From Ruaniaceae bacterium (GTDB lineage: Bacteria; Actinomycetota; Actinomycetes; Actinomycetales; Actinomycetaceae), in the NCBI GenBank assembly GCA_030450655.1, contig JAKDIE010000051.1, forward strand, positions 1 to 7,923: a stretch of DNA of 7,923 bases, in the 5' to 3' direction. Positions 1 through 6,116 of the stretch are shown piece by piece. Within the stretch, counting starts at the first letter, position 1; each line of letters opens with the position of its first letter. Below the pieces are notes generated by a model that worked only from the letters and a program-made list of their open reading frames with translations, had not been told where the DNA came from and made no database searches. The position numbers were made by a program, and so were the translations under genes.

Positions 1-270
1 AACGTTCTGATCGACTCTGCTGCCGAGGGTGCACGGTACGGCGCGCTCGCCGGAAATGACTCGTCCCAGGCGGTTGCGCGCACTCGCTCCCTCATCGCGA
101 TGTCGATCGACGCCCGGTACGCGGCCGATGTGGTTGCCGCACGGGGCGAGGCCGATGGTGTACCGATCCTCTCCGTGACGGTGCGCGCCCCGCTGCCACT
201 CGTGTGGCTCTACGGCCCGTCCAGCGTCCTGACCGTCTCCGGCCGTGCGGTAGACGAGGAGCGATTGTGA
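1..270 (+). CDS. TadE-like pilus assembly protein, C-terminal part (5' end cut by window)
   Basis: The frame is open from base 1 and ends in TGA at 268-270, leaving 89 residues. It begins with an N-V-L-I-D-S-A-A-E-G-A-R-Y-G-A-L-A stretch. That pattern (a helix carrying EGARYGAL just after the membrane segment) is the hallmark of TadE-family proteins. It ends with a beta-rich part in which a hydrophobic P-L-V-W-L-Y segment is followed by L-T-V-S-G-R-A, also typical of the TadE C-terminus. The N-terminal prepilin-like signal and membrane helix must lie upstream of the window. TadE proteins are minor pseudopilins of the Tad/Flp secretion-pilus system in the cell envelope. The next gene starts inside the stop codon (GTGA overlap), which indicates one operon. 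The family call rests on motif recognition; which of several TadE paralogues this is cannot be told. Confidence 0.8.
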   Translation, partial: NVLIDSAAEGARYGALAGNDSSQAVARTRSLIAMSIDARYAADVVAARGEADGVPILSVTVRAPLPLVWLYGPSSVLTVSGRAVDEERL

Positions 271-689
271 ATAGGCCCGACGACGAGGGCTCGGCCGCCG
301 TCGAATTCCTGATGCTCACGCTTCTCTTGCTGATCCCAATCGTGTACCTGGTGCTTGCCGTGTTCACGATTCAGGGTGCCAGCTTCGCCGCCGCCGGGGC
401 CGCCCGTGACGCCGCGCGAGTGCTCGCCACCACCACAGATCCCGCCGGCGCCACCCGCAGCGTCGAATCCGGCGTAGCCTTGGCATTTGAGGACTTCTCC
501 ATCGGTGTGGCGCCGCTGGTCACCGTGACGTGTGAGGCCGCAGGCTGCGACGAGCCCGGGTCCCTCGTCCACGTCACGGTCTCGGCCCGCGTTCCGCTGC
601 CGCTGCTTCCGAGCTTCCTCGTGGAACGCGCAACGGTGCCGATCTCGGCGAGCTCCACGGGCGTCGTCGATCGTTTCCGGGAGCGTTGA
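267..689 (+). CDS. TadE-like pseudopilin of a Tad/Flp pilus system
   Basis: This is a 140-residue protein. GTG at 267 is chosen because GAGGAG at 256-261 lies 5 nt upstream and because the start overlaps the previous stop (GTGA). An in-frame start at 204 would run 67 bases into the upstream gene. The N-terminus reads D-D-E-G-S-A-A-V-E-F. Gly8/Ser9 with Glu13 at +5 is the type IV prepilin peptidase pattern, followed by a hydrophobic helix at about 14-36 and then A-A-A-G-A-A-R-D-A-A-R, the TadE-type amphipathic helix. Cys89 and Cys94 in the exported part could pair. TadE proteins are minor pseudopilins needed for Flp pilus assembly or adhesion. The length is normal for the family. The tandem arrangement with a second TadE upstream and a TadG-like protein downstream matches actinobacterial tad clusters. 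Processing by a TadV-like peptidase is inferred, since that gene is not in view. Confidence 0.85.
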   Translation: MNRPDDEGSAAVEFLMLTLLLLIPIVYLVLAVFTIQGASFAAAGAARDAARVLATTTDPAGATRSVESGVALAFEDFSIGVAPLVTVTCEAAGCDEPGSLVHVTVSARVPLPLLPSFLVERATVPISASSTGVVDRFRER

Positions 690-1120
690 TGCGCCGCGAC
701 GATGACGGCCAGATCGCGGTTCTCACCATCGGGCTGGCGGTGGTGGCGTTGGCGCTCGTGTTCGTGGTGGTCTCGGTCTCCGCTCTCTACCTGGATCGGA
801 AGACCCTCCAGTCCGCTGCGGACATGATGGCCGCGGATGCCGCCTCCCAGCTCTCCCAGACGTACTTTGAGGACCCCAACGGCGAGGTGCGGCTGACGAA
901 CCCGGAGGTAGCGGACGCCGCGGCCCGTTACCTCGCGGCGCACGGTGCAAGCATTGGCATCGCCGGAGCCTCCGTCACCGCACCCACGGGCTCGCCGGAC
1001 GGCCGCACCGCCGTTGTGACGCTCACCCGCCGCGCGGACGTGATCCTCATCCCCTCACTCGTCAACCTGCCGCGGTTCGTGCAACTCACAGTCACCGCGC
1101 AGGCCCGCGCGGGGGAGTAA
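689..1120 (+). CDS. TadG-like (Tad domain) pilus assembly protein
   Basis: This is a 143-residue protein. ATG at 689 overlaps the previous TGA by one base (TGATG) and has GGGAG at 679-683, 5 nt upstream; the in-frame TTG at 686 would leave only 2 nt. The N-terminus is R-R-D-D-D-G-Q-I-A-V-L-T-I-G, followed by a hydrophobic segment to about residue 32 and then L-D-R-K-T-L-Q-S-A-A-D-M-M-A-A-D-A-A. This 'GQ-hydrophobic-helix-QSAAD-A-A' layout is that of the putative Flp pilus-assembly TadE/G domain, as seen also in short Rv3654c-like proteins beside actinobacterial tad genes. There is no Glu at +5 after the Gly, so processing as a canonical pseudopilin is doubtful. No von Willebrand domain is present, unlike long TadG proteins. 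It is probably membrane anchored with an external C-terminal domain, and is the last gene of the pilus operon in view. Confidence 0.75.
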   Translation: MRRDDDGQIAVLTIGLAVVALALVFVVVSVSALYLDRKTLQSAADMMAADAASQLSQTYFEDPNGEVRLTNPEVADAAARYLAAHGASIGIAGASVTAPTGSPDGRTAVVTLTRRADVILIPSLVNLPRFVQLTVTAQARAGE

Positions 1121-1170
1121 GCCTCATGCGCGGTGGTGAGAGACACTGTCGAGGCCGAGCGAATCACGCC

Positions 1171-1176
1171 TAGACT
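1171..1176 (+). promoter_or_regulatory. Putative -10 box (TAGACT) of a leaderless promoter for the MFS gene
   Basis: TAGACT fits the actinobacterial TAnnnT -10 consensus and ends 7 nt before the GTG at 1184. That spacing would place the transcription start at or next to the start codon. No purine-rich ribosome site precedes that GTG. A -35 element is not obvious; CTGTCG near 1146 is at best a weak match at long spacing. The same 8-mer CCTAGACT recurs before smpB. Confidence 0.5.
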
Positions 1177-1183
1177 TCGGTAC

Positions 1184-2380
1184 GTGCCAAACGATCGCCC
1201 CTCCGTTAGATTCAGCCTGCTCGTTGGAGCGATGGCTGCCATCCCTGCGGTCACGATGGACATGTACCTGCCGTCGATGCCGCAGATCGCCATGGACCTG
1301 AGCACCACGCAGGCCCTCGTCCAGGGCACCATTTCCGCCACGCTGATCGGCGGCGCCGTGGGCCAACTCGTGAACGGCCCGATCTCGGACCGCTTCGGGC
1401 GGCGGCTACCCTTCTTCTGGGGTGTGGGACTGCACGTGGCGATGTCGATCGCGTGCATGCTCGCGCCGTCGGTGTACGCACTTCTCATCTTCCGCTTGCT
1501 CCAGGGTGCGGGAAACGCCTCCGCGTCCGTGGCCGCCATGGCCGTGATCCGCGATCGCTTCTCGGGCCCTGCGGTGGCCGCCGGTATCTCACGCAACATG
1601 ATGGTGGTCTCGGCTGCGCCCATTTTGGCGCCCGCCGTGGGTGGCTTCATCGCCGTCCACTGGGGGTGGAGGGGTGTCTTCGCGGTCCTCGCGGTCATCG
1701 GGCTTGCGATGATCTTCGGCGTGTGGCGCTTCCTTCCCGAGACCCTGCCGCGCGAGCGCCGTATCCAACGTGGGGAGCCGCTCTTCCGCTCCTACTGGGC
1801 CCTCCTGCGGGATTGGTCCTTCATGCGGCTCGCGCTCGTCCCGGCCTTTGCGATGGTGGTGCTGATGGCCTACATCTCATCGGCGTCGTTCACCTTCCAA
1901 GAGGACTTTGGGTTGAGTGAGGGCCAGTTCGCCGCCGTCTTCGCGGTCAATGGGGTGGCGATCATCATCGCGTCCCAGCTCAACTCGCGCCTCGTGTACC
2001 GCGCGGGCTCCCCGTGGATTCTCCTCGTGGCGCTGATCGCCGAGGTGTTCGTCGCCGTCATCCTCCTCGTCCTGGCGCTCCTCGGGCTCGTGGGGATGTG
2101 GACGTTCGCGATCTGCACCGCCACCCTCCTGTTCATCAACTCTATGGCGATGCCGAACGGAGCCTCTCTCGCGCTCGCAGAGCAGGGGCATCGCGCAGGT
2201 TCCGCCGCCGCGCTCATGGGCGCGATGCAGGCGGCGATGGGTGGGTTCCTCTCCCCGCTGGTGGGAATATTCGGCGGCGGGACGATCGCGTTCGCCGGCG
2301 TGGCGCTGAGCATGCTCATCATCGCGCTCGGACTCTTCCTCCTTGGCCCGCGCCCGCAGCTTCGCCCGCGCTTCGCGTAA
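1184..2380 (+). CDS. Bcr/CflA-family MFS multidrug exporter
   Basis: This is a 398-residue, 12-helix inner-membrane transporter of the major facilitator superfamily, and the size is normal for the Bcr/CflA (DHA1) group. From GTG 1184 the diagnostic D-M-Y-L-P motif in helix 1 is at residues 26-30 and motif A (G-Q-L-V-N-G-P-I-S-D-R-F-G-R-R) at 60-74. Motif B around Arg104 reads R-L-L-Q-G-A-G, and antiporter motif C (P-I-L-A-P-A-V-G-G) is at 146-154. Such proteins export drugs or small metabolites by proton antiport; the substrate cannot be read from sequence. The start is ambiguous. GTG 1133 or 1136 would add about 17 residues but has no well-placed ribosome site. GTG 1184 is preferred because a -10-like TAGACT lies 7 nt upstream. 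The gene ends with TAA 9 nt before prfB. It is probably its own transcription unit after the pilus genes. Confidence 0.9.
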   Translation: MPNDRPSVRFSLLVGAMAAIPAVTMDMYLPSMPQIAMDLSTTQALVQGTISATLIGGAVGQLVNGPISDRFGRRLPFFWGVGLHVAMSIACMLAPSVYALLIFRLLQGAGNASASVAAMAVIRDRFSGPAVAAGISRNMMVVSAAPILAPAVGGFIAVHWGWRGVFAVLAVIGLAMIFGVWRFLPETLPRERRIQRGEPLFRSYWALLRDWSFMRLALVPAFAMVVLMAYISSASFTFQEDFGLSEGQFAAVFAVNGVAIIIASQLNSRLVYRAGSPWILLVALIAEVFVAVILLVLALLGLVGMWTFAICTATLLFINSMAMPNGASLALAEQGHRAGSAAALMGAMQAAMGGFLSPLVGIFGGGTIAFAGVALSMLIIALGLFLLGPRPQLRPRFA

Positions 2381-2383
2381 CCT
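2378..2383 (+). promoter_or_regulatory. Putative -10 box (TAACCT) of a leaderless prfB promoter, overlapping the upstream stop codon
   Basis: TAACCT matches TAnnnT and ends 6 nt before the prfB GTG at 2390. Its first three bases are the TAA stop of the transporter gene. No Shine-Dalgarno-like sequence lies in the 15 nt before the GTG, so either a leaderless mRNA or coupling to the upstream gene is needed. No convincing -35 box was found. Confidence 0.4.
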
Positions 2384-2389
2384 TGAACG

Positions 2390-3496
2390 GTGTCCACTGA
2401 CTTCTCGGCCGAGATCGCATCCGCCCGCTCCACCTATGCGTCGATTCGCGCGGTGATGAATCCAGACGCGATCGCGCGGCGCATCGCCGAGCTATCCGAG
2501 GAGGCCTCGGCGCCGAATCTGTGGGATGACCCGGACGCCGCGCAACAGGTCACCTCACAGCTCTCGCACGCCCAAGGCGAACTTGAGCGCCTGAACGCGA
2601 TGGAGGCGCGGATCGATGACGTCGAGACTCTCGCGCTGATGGCGCAGGAAGAGGACGACGCCGATACGCTCGCCGAGGCCGAGCGAGATCTCGCCACCTT
2701 GCAGGACGCCCTGTCGCAGATGGAAGTCCGCACCCTCCTCAACGGCCCCTACGACGAACGGGACGCCGTGGTGACGATCCGTTCGGGTGCCGGAGGAGTG
2801 GACGCTGCGGACTGGGCCGAGATGCTGCTGCGCATGTACCTGCGCTGGGCCGAGCGCCGCGGTTACGCCACGAAGGTCCTCGACACCTCGTTCGCGGAAG
2901 AAGCTGGCATCAAGTCCGCCACCTTCGAGGTGAACGCCCCCTACGCCTTCGGCACGCTCTCGGTCGAGGCCGGCACCCACCGGCTCGTGCGAATCTCGCC
3001 GTTCGATAACCAGGGCCGCCGCCAGACATCCTTCGCCGCCGTCGAAGTGATTCCCCTGATCGAACAGACCGATCACGTCGAGATCCCCGAATCCGAGATC
3101 AAGGTGGACGTCTTCCGCTCCTCTGGCCCCGGCGGGCAGTCCGTCAACACCACGGACTCTGCGGTGAGAATGACCCACATCCCCACCGGCATCGTGGTCT
3201 CGATGCAGAACGAGAAGTCCCAGATCCAAAACCGCGCGGCAGCCCTGCGCGTGCTCCAATCTCGCCTCCTGCTGCTGCGCCAGGAGCAGGAGCGCGCCGA
3301 GCAGAAGGCGCTCGCGGGGAACGTCAAGGCCTCGTGGGGAGATCAGATGCGCTCGTACGTGTTGCACCCCTACCAAATGGTCAAGGATCTGCGCACCGAG
3401 CACGAGGTGGGGAACACGTCCTCGGTGTTCGATGGCGATCTCGACGGGTTCATCGACGCGGGCATCCGCTGGCGCCGCCAGCAGGACCAGGAGTAG
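2390..3496 (+). CDS. prfB: Peptide chain release factor 2 (RF2)
   Basis: This 368-residue class I release factor recognises UGA and UAA stop codons and triggers peptidyl-tRNA hydrolysis on the ribosome. The anticodon-like tripeptide Ser203-Pro204-Phe205 is the RF2 signature (RF1 has PxT). The GGQ catalytic motif is at 248-250 within [10 protein letters not shown], and the N-terminal domain is a helical coiled bundle. GTG 2390 gives the N-terminus M-S-T-D-F-S-A-E-I, which resembles other actinobacterial RF2 proteins, and a normal total length. The frame is continuous: there is no in-frame UGA near codon 25, so the autoregulatory +1 frameshift of E. coli prfB is absent. The gene's own stop is TAG, which RF2 does not read. 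Only 9 nt separate it from the transporter gene, and 7 nt from the kinase gene after it. Confidence 0.97.
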   Translation: MSTDFSAEIASARSTYASIRAVMNPDAIARRIAELSEEASAPNLWDDPDAAQQVTSQLSHAQGELERLNAMEARIDDVETLALMAQEEDDADTLAEAERDLATLQDALSQMEVRTLLNGPYDERDAVVTIRSGAGGVDAADWAEMLLRMYLRWAERRGYATKVLDTSFAEEAGIKSATFEVNAPYAFGTLSVEAGTHRLVRISPFDNQGRRQTSFAAVEVIPLIEQTDHVEIPESEIKVDVFRSSGPGGQSVNTTDSAVRMTHIPTGIVVSMQNEKSQIQNRAAALRVLQSRLLLLRQEQERAEQKALAGNVKASWGDQMRSYVLHPYQMVKDLRTEHEVGNTSSVFDGDLDGFIDAGIRWRRQQDQE

Positions 3497-3503
3497 CGCC
3501 GCG

Positions 3504-4505
3504 GTGGAGCGGGCCCTCGCCGCACTCGCGATCCCGGGCTGGGATCCCCGCGCGCGGTCCGTTCGTGCGGTGGGACACGGCGAGAGCTTCGACGCCTGGT
3601 TGATCGCGGACGCGGCGGGCGCACTTCCACCCCTCGTGGCGCGCGTCGCCAGGCGCGCCGATATGCCCAAACCGATCGAGCAGGAGGCGGCAGCTCTCCG
3701 CGAAGCGGAGGGCCTGGGCTTGGCGCCACGGCTGTGGACGTTCGACGGCGATCCCTCCAATCCTCTCGGCGCGCCCTATCTCGTGCTCTCCTTCGTCCCT
3801 GGTGAGGTGCGTTCTCCGGATAAGTGGACGCTGGGCAATGTGGACGCGGTGATCGATCTCGCCGCCCGGCTTCATGCCGCCACGTCCCGGCCGGGGTCGT
3901 CGTCGGGCATCGAATGGTACGAGGGCTCCATGGCGCACTGGCGTGCGGTGGCGCCGGAGACTCTGGCAGCCGAACCCGTGGCGCGCTTGGTCACGGCGGT
4001 GGACGAGTTCGTGCAGGCCCGCGCCGGTGCGTTCGATCGCGTCCGCGAGGTAGCGCTCATCCATGGCGATCTCGTGGCCAGCAACATTCTTCTCTCAGGC
4101 GATGGGCCGGCCTTCATCGATTGGGAGTGGGCCGAGGTGCACGACGTCGCCCGGGACCTTGCGCTCATCGGCGGCCAGAGCTTCGGGGGCCCGTGGTACG
4201 TGCCGCTGGATGATGCGCAGGTGGCCGCGCTCGTTGCACGCTACTGCGCCGCGCGAGGCATCCACGGCCGCGACGCAACGGACCTGGCGGCCCGCAGGGA
4301 CGTCTGGATGGCCCTCGACAGGCTGTTCTCGTCGATCCACTTTTCTCGCAGTGAGAATCCTTCGTTTCGCAGTGCGGCGGCGATCATGCAAGGCACGCTC
4401 GCGGCCTGGTTAGGCGTGTCGATTTCACCACCCTCAAGCGAGCCTTTAGGCTTAGCGGGACCGGCGGGAGTCCTTCCCCACCCTCGACCCCGGTCAGATG
4501 GTTGA
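3504..4505 (+). CDS. APH-family phosphotransferase (aminoglycoside/choline kinase-like), substrate unknown
   Basis: This is a 333-residue, cytosolic, protein-kinase-fold small-molecule kinase. GTG 3504 is chosen because AGGAG at 3489-3493 lies 10 nt upstream and it starts 7 nt after the prfB stop; the open frame extends upstream only by overlapping prfB. An N-terminal lobe contains a Gly-rich G-H-G-E-S-F segment (about 23-28) and [12 protein letters not shown], the hinge region of APH enzymes. The catalytic loop is H187-G-D189-L-V-A-S-N194 (HxDxxxxN) and the metal-binding Asp is D206 in F-I-D-W-E-W-A, so all key residues are present. Substrates in this family range from aminoglycosides and macrolides to choline, homoserine and sugars, so a resistance role should not be assumed. 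The last roughly 30 residues are Pro/Gly/Ser rich and look unconserved. The gene sits between prfB and ftsE and ends two bases before the ftsE start. Confidence 0.85.
   Translation: MERALAALAIPGWDPRARSVRAVGHGESFDAWLIADAAGALPPLVARVARRADMPKPIEQEAAALREAEGLGLAPRLWTFDGDPSNPLGAPYLVLSFVPGEVRSPDKWTLGNVDAVIDLAARLHAATSRPGSSSGIEWYEGSMAHWRAVAPETLAAEPVARLVTAVDEFVQARAGAFDRVREVALIHGDLVASNILLSGDGPAFIDWEWAEVHDVARDLALIGGQSFGGPWYVPLDDAQVAALVARYCAARGIHGRDATDLAARRDVWMALDRLFSSIHFSRSENPSFRSAAAIMQGTLAAWLGVSISPPSSEPLGLAGPAGVLPHPRPRSDG
4447..4452 (+). promoter_or_regulatory. Possible -10 box (TAGGCT) for the ftsEX operon, inside the kinase gene's 3' end
   Basis: TAGGCT fits TAnnnT in an AT-richer patch (TTTAGGCTTAG) within the unconserved tail of the kinase gene, about 55 nt before the ftsE GTG. 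TTTCAC at 4423-4428, 18 nt upstream, is only a poor -35 match. It could give ftsEX its own promoter, but this is weak evidence. Confidence 0.22.
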
Positions 4506-4507
4506 TC

Positions 4508-5197
4508 GTGATTCGATTCCAGAACGTCTCGAAGGTGTACCAACGAGGCGCCAGACCCGCGCTTGACGATGTCAGCGTGGAGGTCGAGCGCAGCGAGTTT
4601 GTGTTCCTTGTGGGCGCCTCCGGGTCCGGGAAATCGACGTTCCTCCGCCTTGTTTTGCGCGAGGAGCGGCCCACCTCCGGCCAGGTCTTCGCTCTCGGCC
4701 GCGATCTGCGGCACGTCTCCAACCGTAAAGTCCCACACCTGCGCCGCCAGATCGGCGCCGTGTTCCAGGACTTCCGCCTCTTGAGTGACAAGAACGTCTT
4801 CGAGAATGTCGCGATCGGGCTTCAGGTGATCGGCAAGCCCCGGCACCACATCAAGACCACCGTTCCTGAGGTCCTCGAACTCGTGGGTCTCGAAGGGAAG
4901 GAACGGCGCATGCCGCACGAGCTCTCCGGCGGCGAGCAGCAGCGCGTCGCTATTGCGCGTGCGTTCGCAAACAGGCCAGCCCTGCTGCTGGCCGATGAGC
5001 CCACCGGCAACCTTGACCCAAAGACCTCCGTGGGCATCATGCGCCTCCTCGATCGCATCAACCGGACCGGTACCACCATCGTGATGGCCACGCATGATGA
5101 CGAAGTGGTCGATCAGATGCGCAAACGCGTGATCGAGCTGGTCGACGGCGTCGTGGTGCGCGATCAGGACCGCGGCGTCTATGAGGGTGGTCGGTAG
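4508..5197 (+). CDS. ftsE: Cell division ATP-binding protein FtsE
   Basis: This is a 229-residue ABC ATPase, the cytoplasmic motor of the FtsEX complex, which powers control of septal peptidoglycan hydrolases rather than transport. All ABC motifs are present: Walker [10 protein letters not shown] at 36-44, Q-loop Gln87, signature L-S-G-G-E-Q-Q at 139-145, Walker B L-L-L-A-D-E at 159-164 with catalytic Glu164, and H-loop His196. GTG 4508 gives [11 protein letters not shown], the usual FtsE N-terminus. TTG at 4502 would add only two residues and would overlap the kinase stop. No good ribosome site lies before either, so initiation may depend on coupling to the kinase stop codon at 4503-4505. 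ftsX follows after 2 nt, and length and order are standard. Confidence 0.97.
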   Translation: MIRFQNVSKVYQRGARPALDDVSVEVERSEFVFLVGASGSGKSTFLRLVLREERPTSGQVFALGRDLRHVSNRKVPHLRRQIGAVFQDFRLLSDKNVFENVAIGLQVIGKPRHHIKTTVPEVLELVGLEGKERRMPHELSGGEQQRVAIARAFANRPALLLADEPTGNLDPKTSVGIMRLLDRINRTGTTIVMATHDDEVVDQMRKRVIELVDGVVVRDQDRGVYEGGR

Positions 5198-5199
5198 CC

Positions 5200-6114
5200 A
5201 TGCGCTTTCGCTTTGTCCTCTCTCAGGTCGCCACAGGTCTCCGTCGAAACGCGGCCATGGCGATCGCCGTCGTGCTCGTGACGTTCATTTCGCTGTTCTT
5301 TGTGGGGGCCGCGATCCTTCTCCAGTTCCAGGTGAACAACATGAAGGACGCCTGGTATGACCGCGTCGAGGTGGGCGTCTTCATGTGCCCGGAGCGTTCC
5401 TCGAACCCCGCCTGCGCTACCGGTGCCGTGACTCCCGAGCAGTTGGAGAACGTCGAGGCCATCTTGCGTTCGGATGCGATGGCGGCCTTCGTGGATGACG
5501 TGTTCGACGAAACCCCCGAGCAGGCATACGAGAACCTCGTGGAGATGCTCGCGGATTCGCCGTGGGTCTCATCCGTCACCCCAGAGCAGATGCAGTACTC
5601 GTTCCGCGTCAAGCTCGTGAACCCGGAACAATTCGAGGTGATCGCCGATGAGCTTTCCGGTGTCGCCGGCGTGGACACGGTGATCGATCAGCGCGAAACG
5701 CTCGAACCGCTCTTCACGGTGATGAACCGTGCAACGCTCGTGGCTGTCGGCCTCGGCCTGATCATGGTGGTGGCGGCAGTACTCCTCATTACGACCACGA
5801 TTCGGCTCTCGGCGATGAGCCGCAAACGCGAGACCTCGATCATGCGCCTCGTGGGTGCCTCTAACTCGCTCATCCAACTCCCGTTCATGCTCGAGGGCGC
5901 AGTGGCCGCGCTCCTTGGGGCGGCGCTCGCCGTGGGCGGACTATGGTTCGGTGTCGCGTACGGGGTTCAAGGATGGCTCGCAGAGGGTGCGCCATTGATC
6001 CGTTTCGTGGACACTGGAGATGTGCTCCTTATCGCGCCATTCTTGGCACTCGCGGCGATACTCCTCGCCGTCATCTCGTCATTCCTTACACTCGGGCGAT
6101 ACACGAAGGTTTGA
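5200..6114 (+). CDS. ftsX: Cell division protein FtsX
   Basis: This 304-residue inner-membrane partner of FtsE is of the MacB/FtsX type with four transmembrane helices. Hydrophobic segments are at about 17-44, 178-201, 229-257 and 275-299. The large extracellular domain (about 45-177) between helices 1 and 2 is the part known in other bacteria to bind the coiled coil of a peptidoglycan hydrolase or its activator. This domain contains Cys63 and Cys72 close together, which may form a disulfide outside the membrane. M-S-R-K-R-E-T-S-I-M-R-L-V-G-A after helix 2 is the conserved cytoplasmic coupling stretch of the family that faces FtsE. ATG 5200 lies 2 nt after the ftsE stop, with the purine-rich GAGGGTGG at 5183-5190 upstream. 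The TGA at 6112-6114 overlaps or abuts the peptidase start, so ftsE, ftsX and the peptidase form one translationally linked unit. Confidence 0.96.
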   Translation: MRFRFVLSQVATGLRRNAAMAIAVVLVTFISLFFVGAAILLQFQVNNMKDAWYDRVEVGVFMCPERSSNPACATGAVTPEQLENVEAILRSDAMAAFVDDVFDETPEQAYENLVEMLADSPWVSSVTPEQMQYSFRVKLVNPEQFEVIADELSGVAGVDTVIDQRETLEPLFTVMNRATLVAVGLGLIMVVAAVLLITTTIRLSAMSRKRETSIMRLVGASNSLIQLPFMLEGAVAALLGAALAVGGLWFGVAYGVQGWLAEGAPLIRFVDTGDVLLIAPFLALAAILLAVISSFLTLGRYTKV

Positions 6115-6116
6115 TG

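Noticed and set aside
1123..1140. CTCAT...GTGAG hairpin after the pilus genes as a terminator
   Set aside because: The stem is only 5 bp including a wobble pair, with an 8-nt loop and no T tract; this is within chance expectation.
928..1698. 256-codon open frame on the - strand across the TadG-like and MFS genes
   Set aside because: Its composition is that of a shadow frame, it has no ribosome site or domain, and it conflicts with clear + strand membrane protein motifs.
2555..3760. 401-codon open frame on the - strand across prfB and the kinase gene
   Set aside because: It lies antisense to prfB, whose RF2 motifs are unmistakable. It is Arg/Gly/His rich without any recognisable domain, as expected for the mirror frame of a GC-rich gene.
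4457..4474. GGGAC...GTCCT hairpin before ftsE as a regulatory leader or terminator
   Set aside because: It has only four Watson-Crick pairs plus one wobble and no T tract, so there is no support beyond chance in GC-rich DNA.
3504..4505. Calling the kinase an antibiotic resistance gene, paired with the nearby MFS exporter
   Set aside because: The APH fold covers many metabolic kinases and the exporter is separated by prfB. Two family resemblances do not establish a resistance island, and there are no mobile element signs.
5943..6113. 57-residue upstream extension of the M23 peptidase frame
   Set aside because: It would overlap the last helix region of ftsX and bury the signal peptide internally. 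ATG 6117 or 6114 has the ribosome site and a proper signal peptide.
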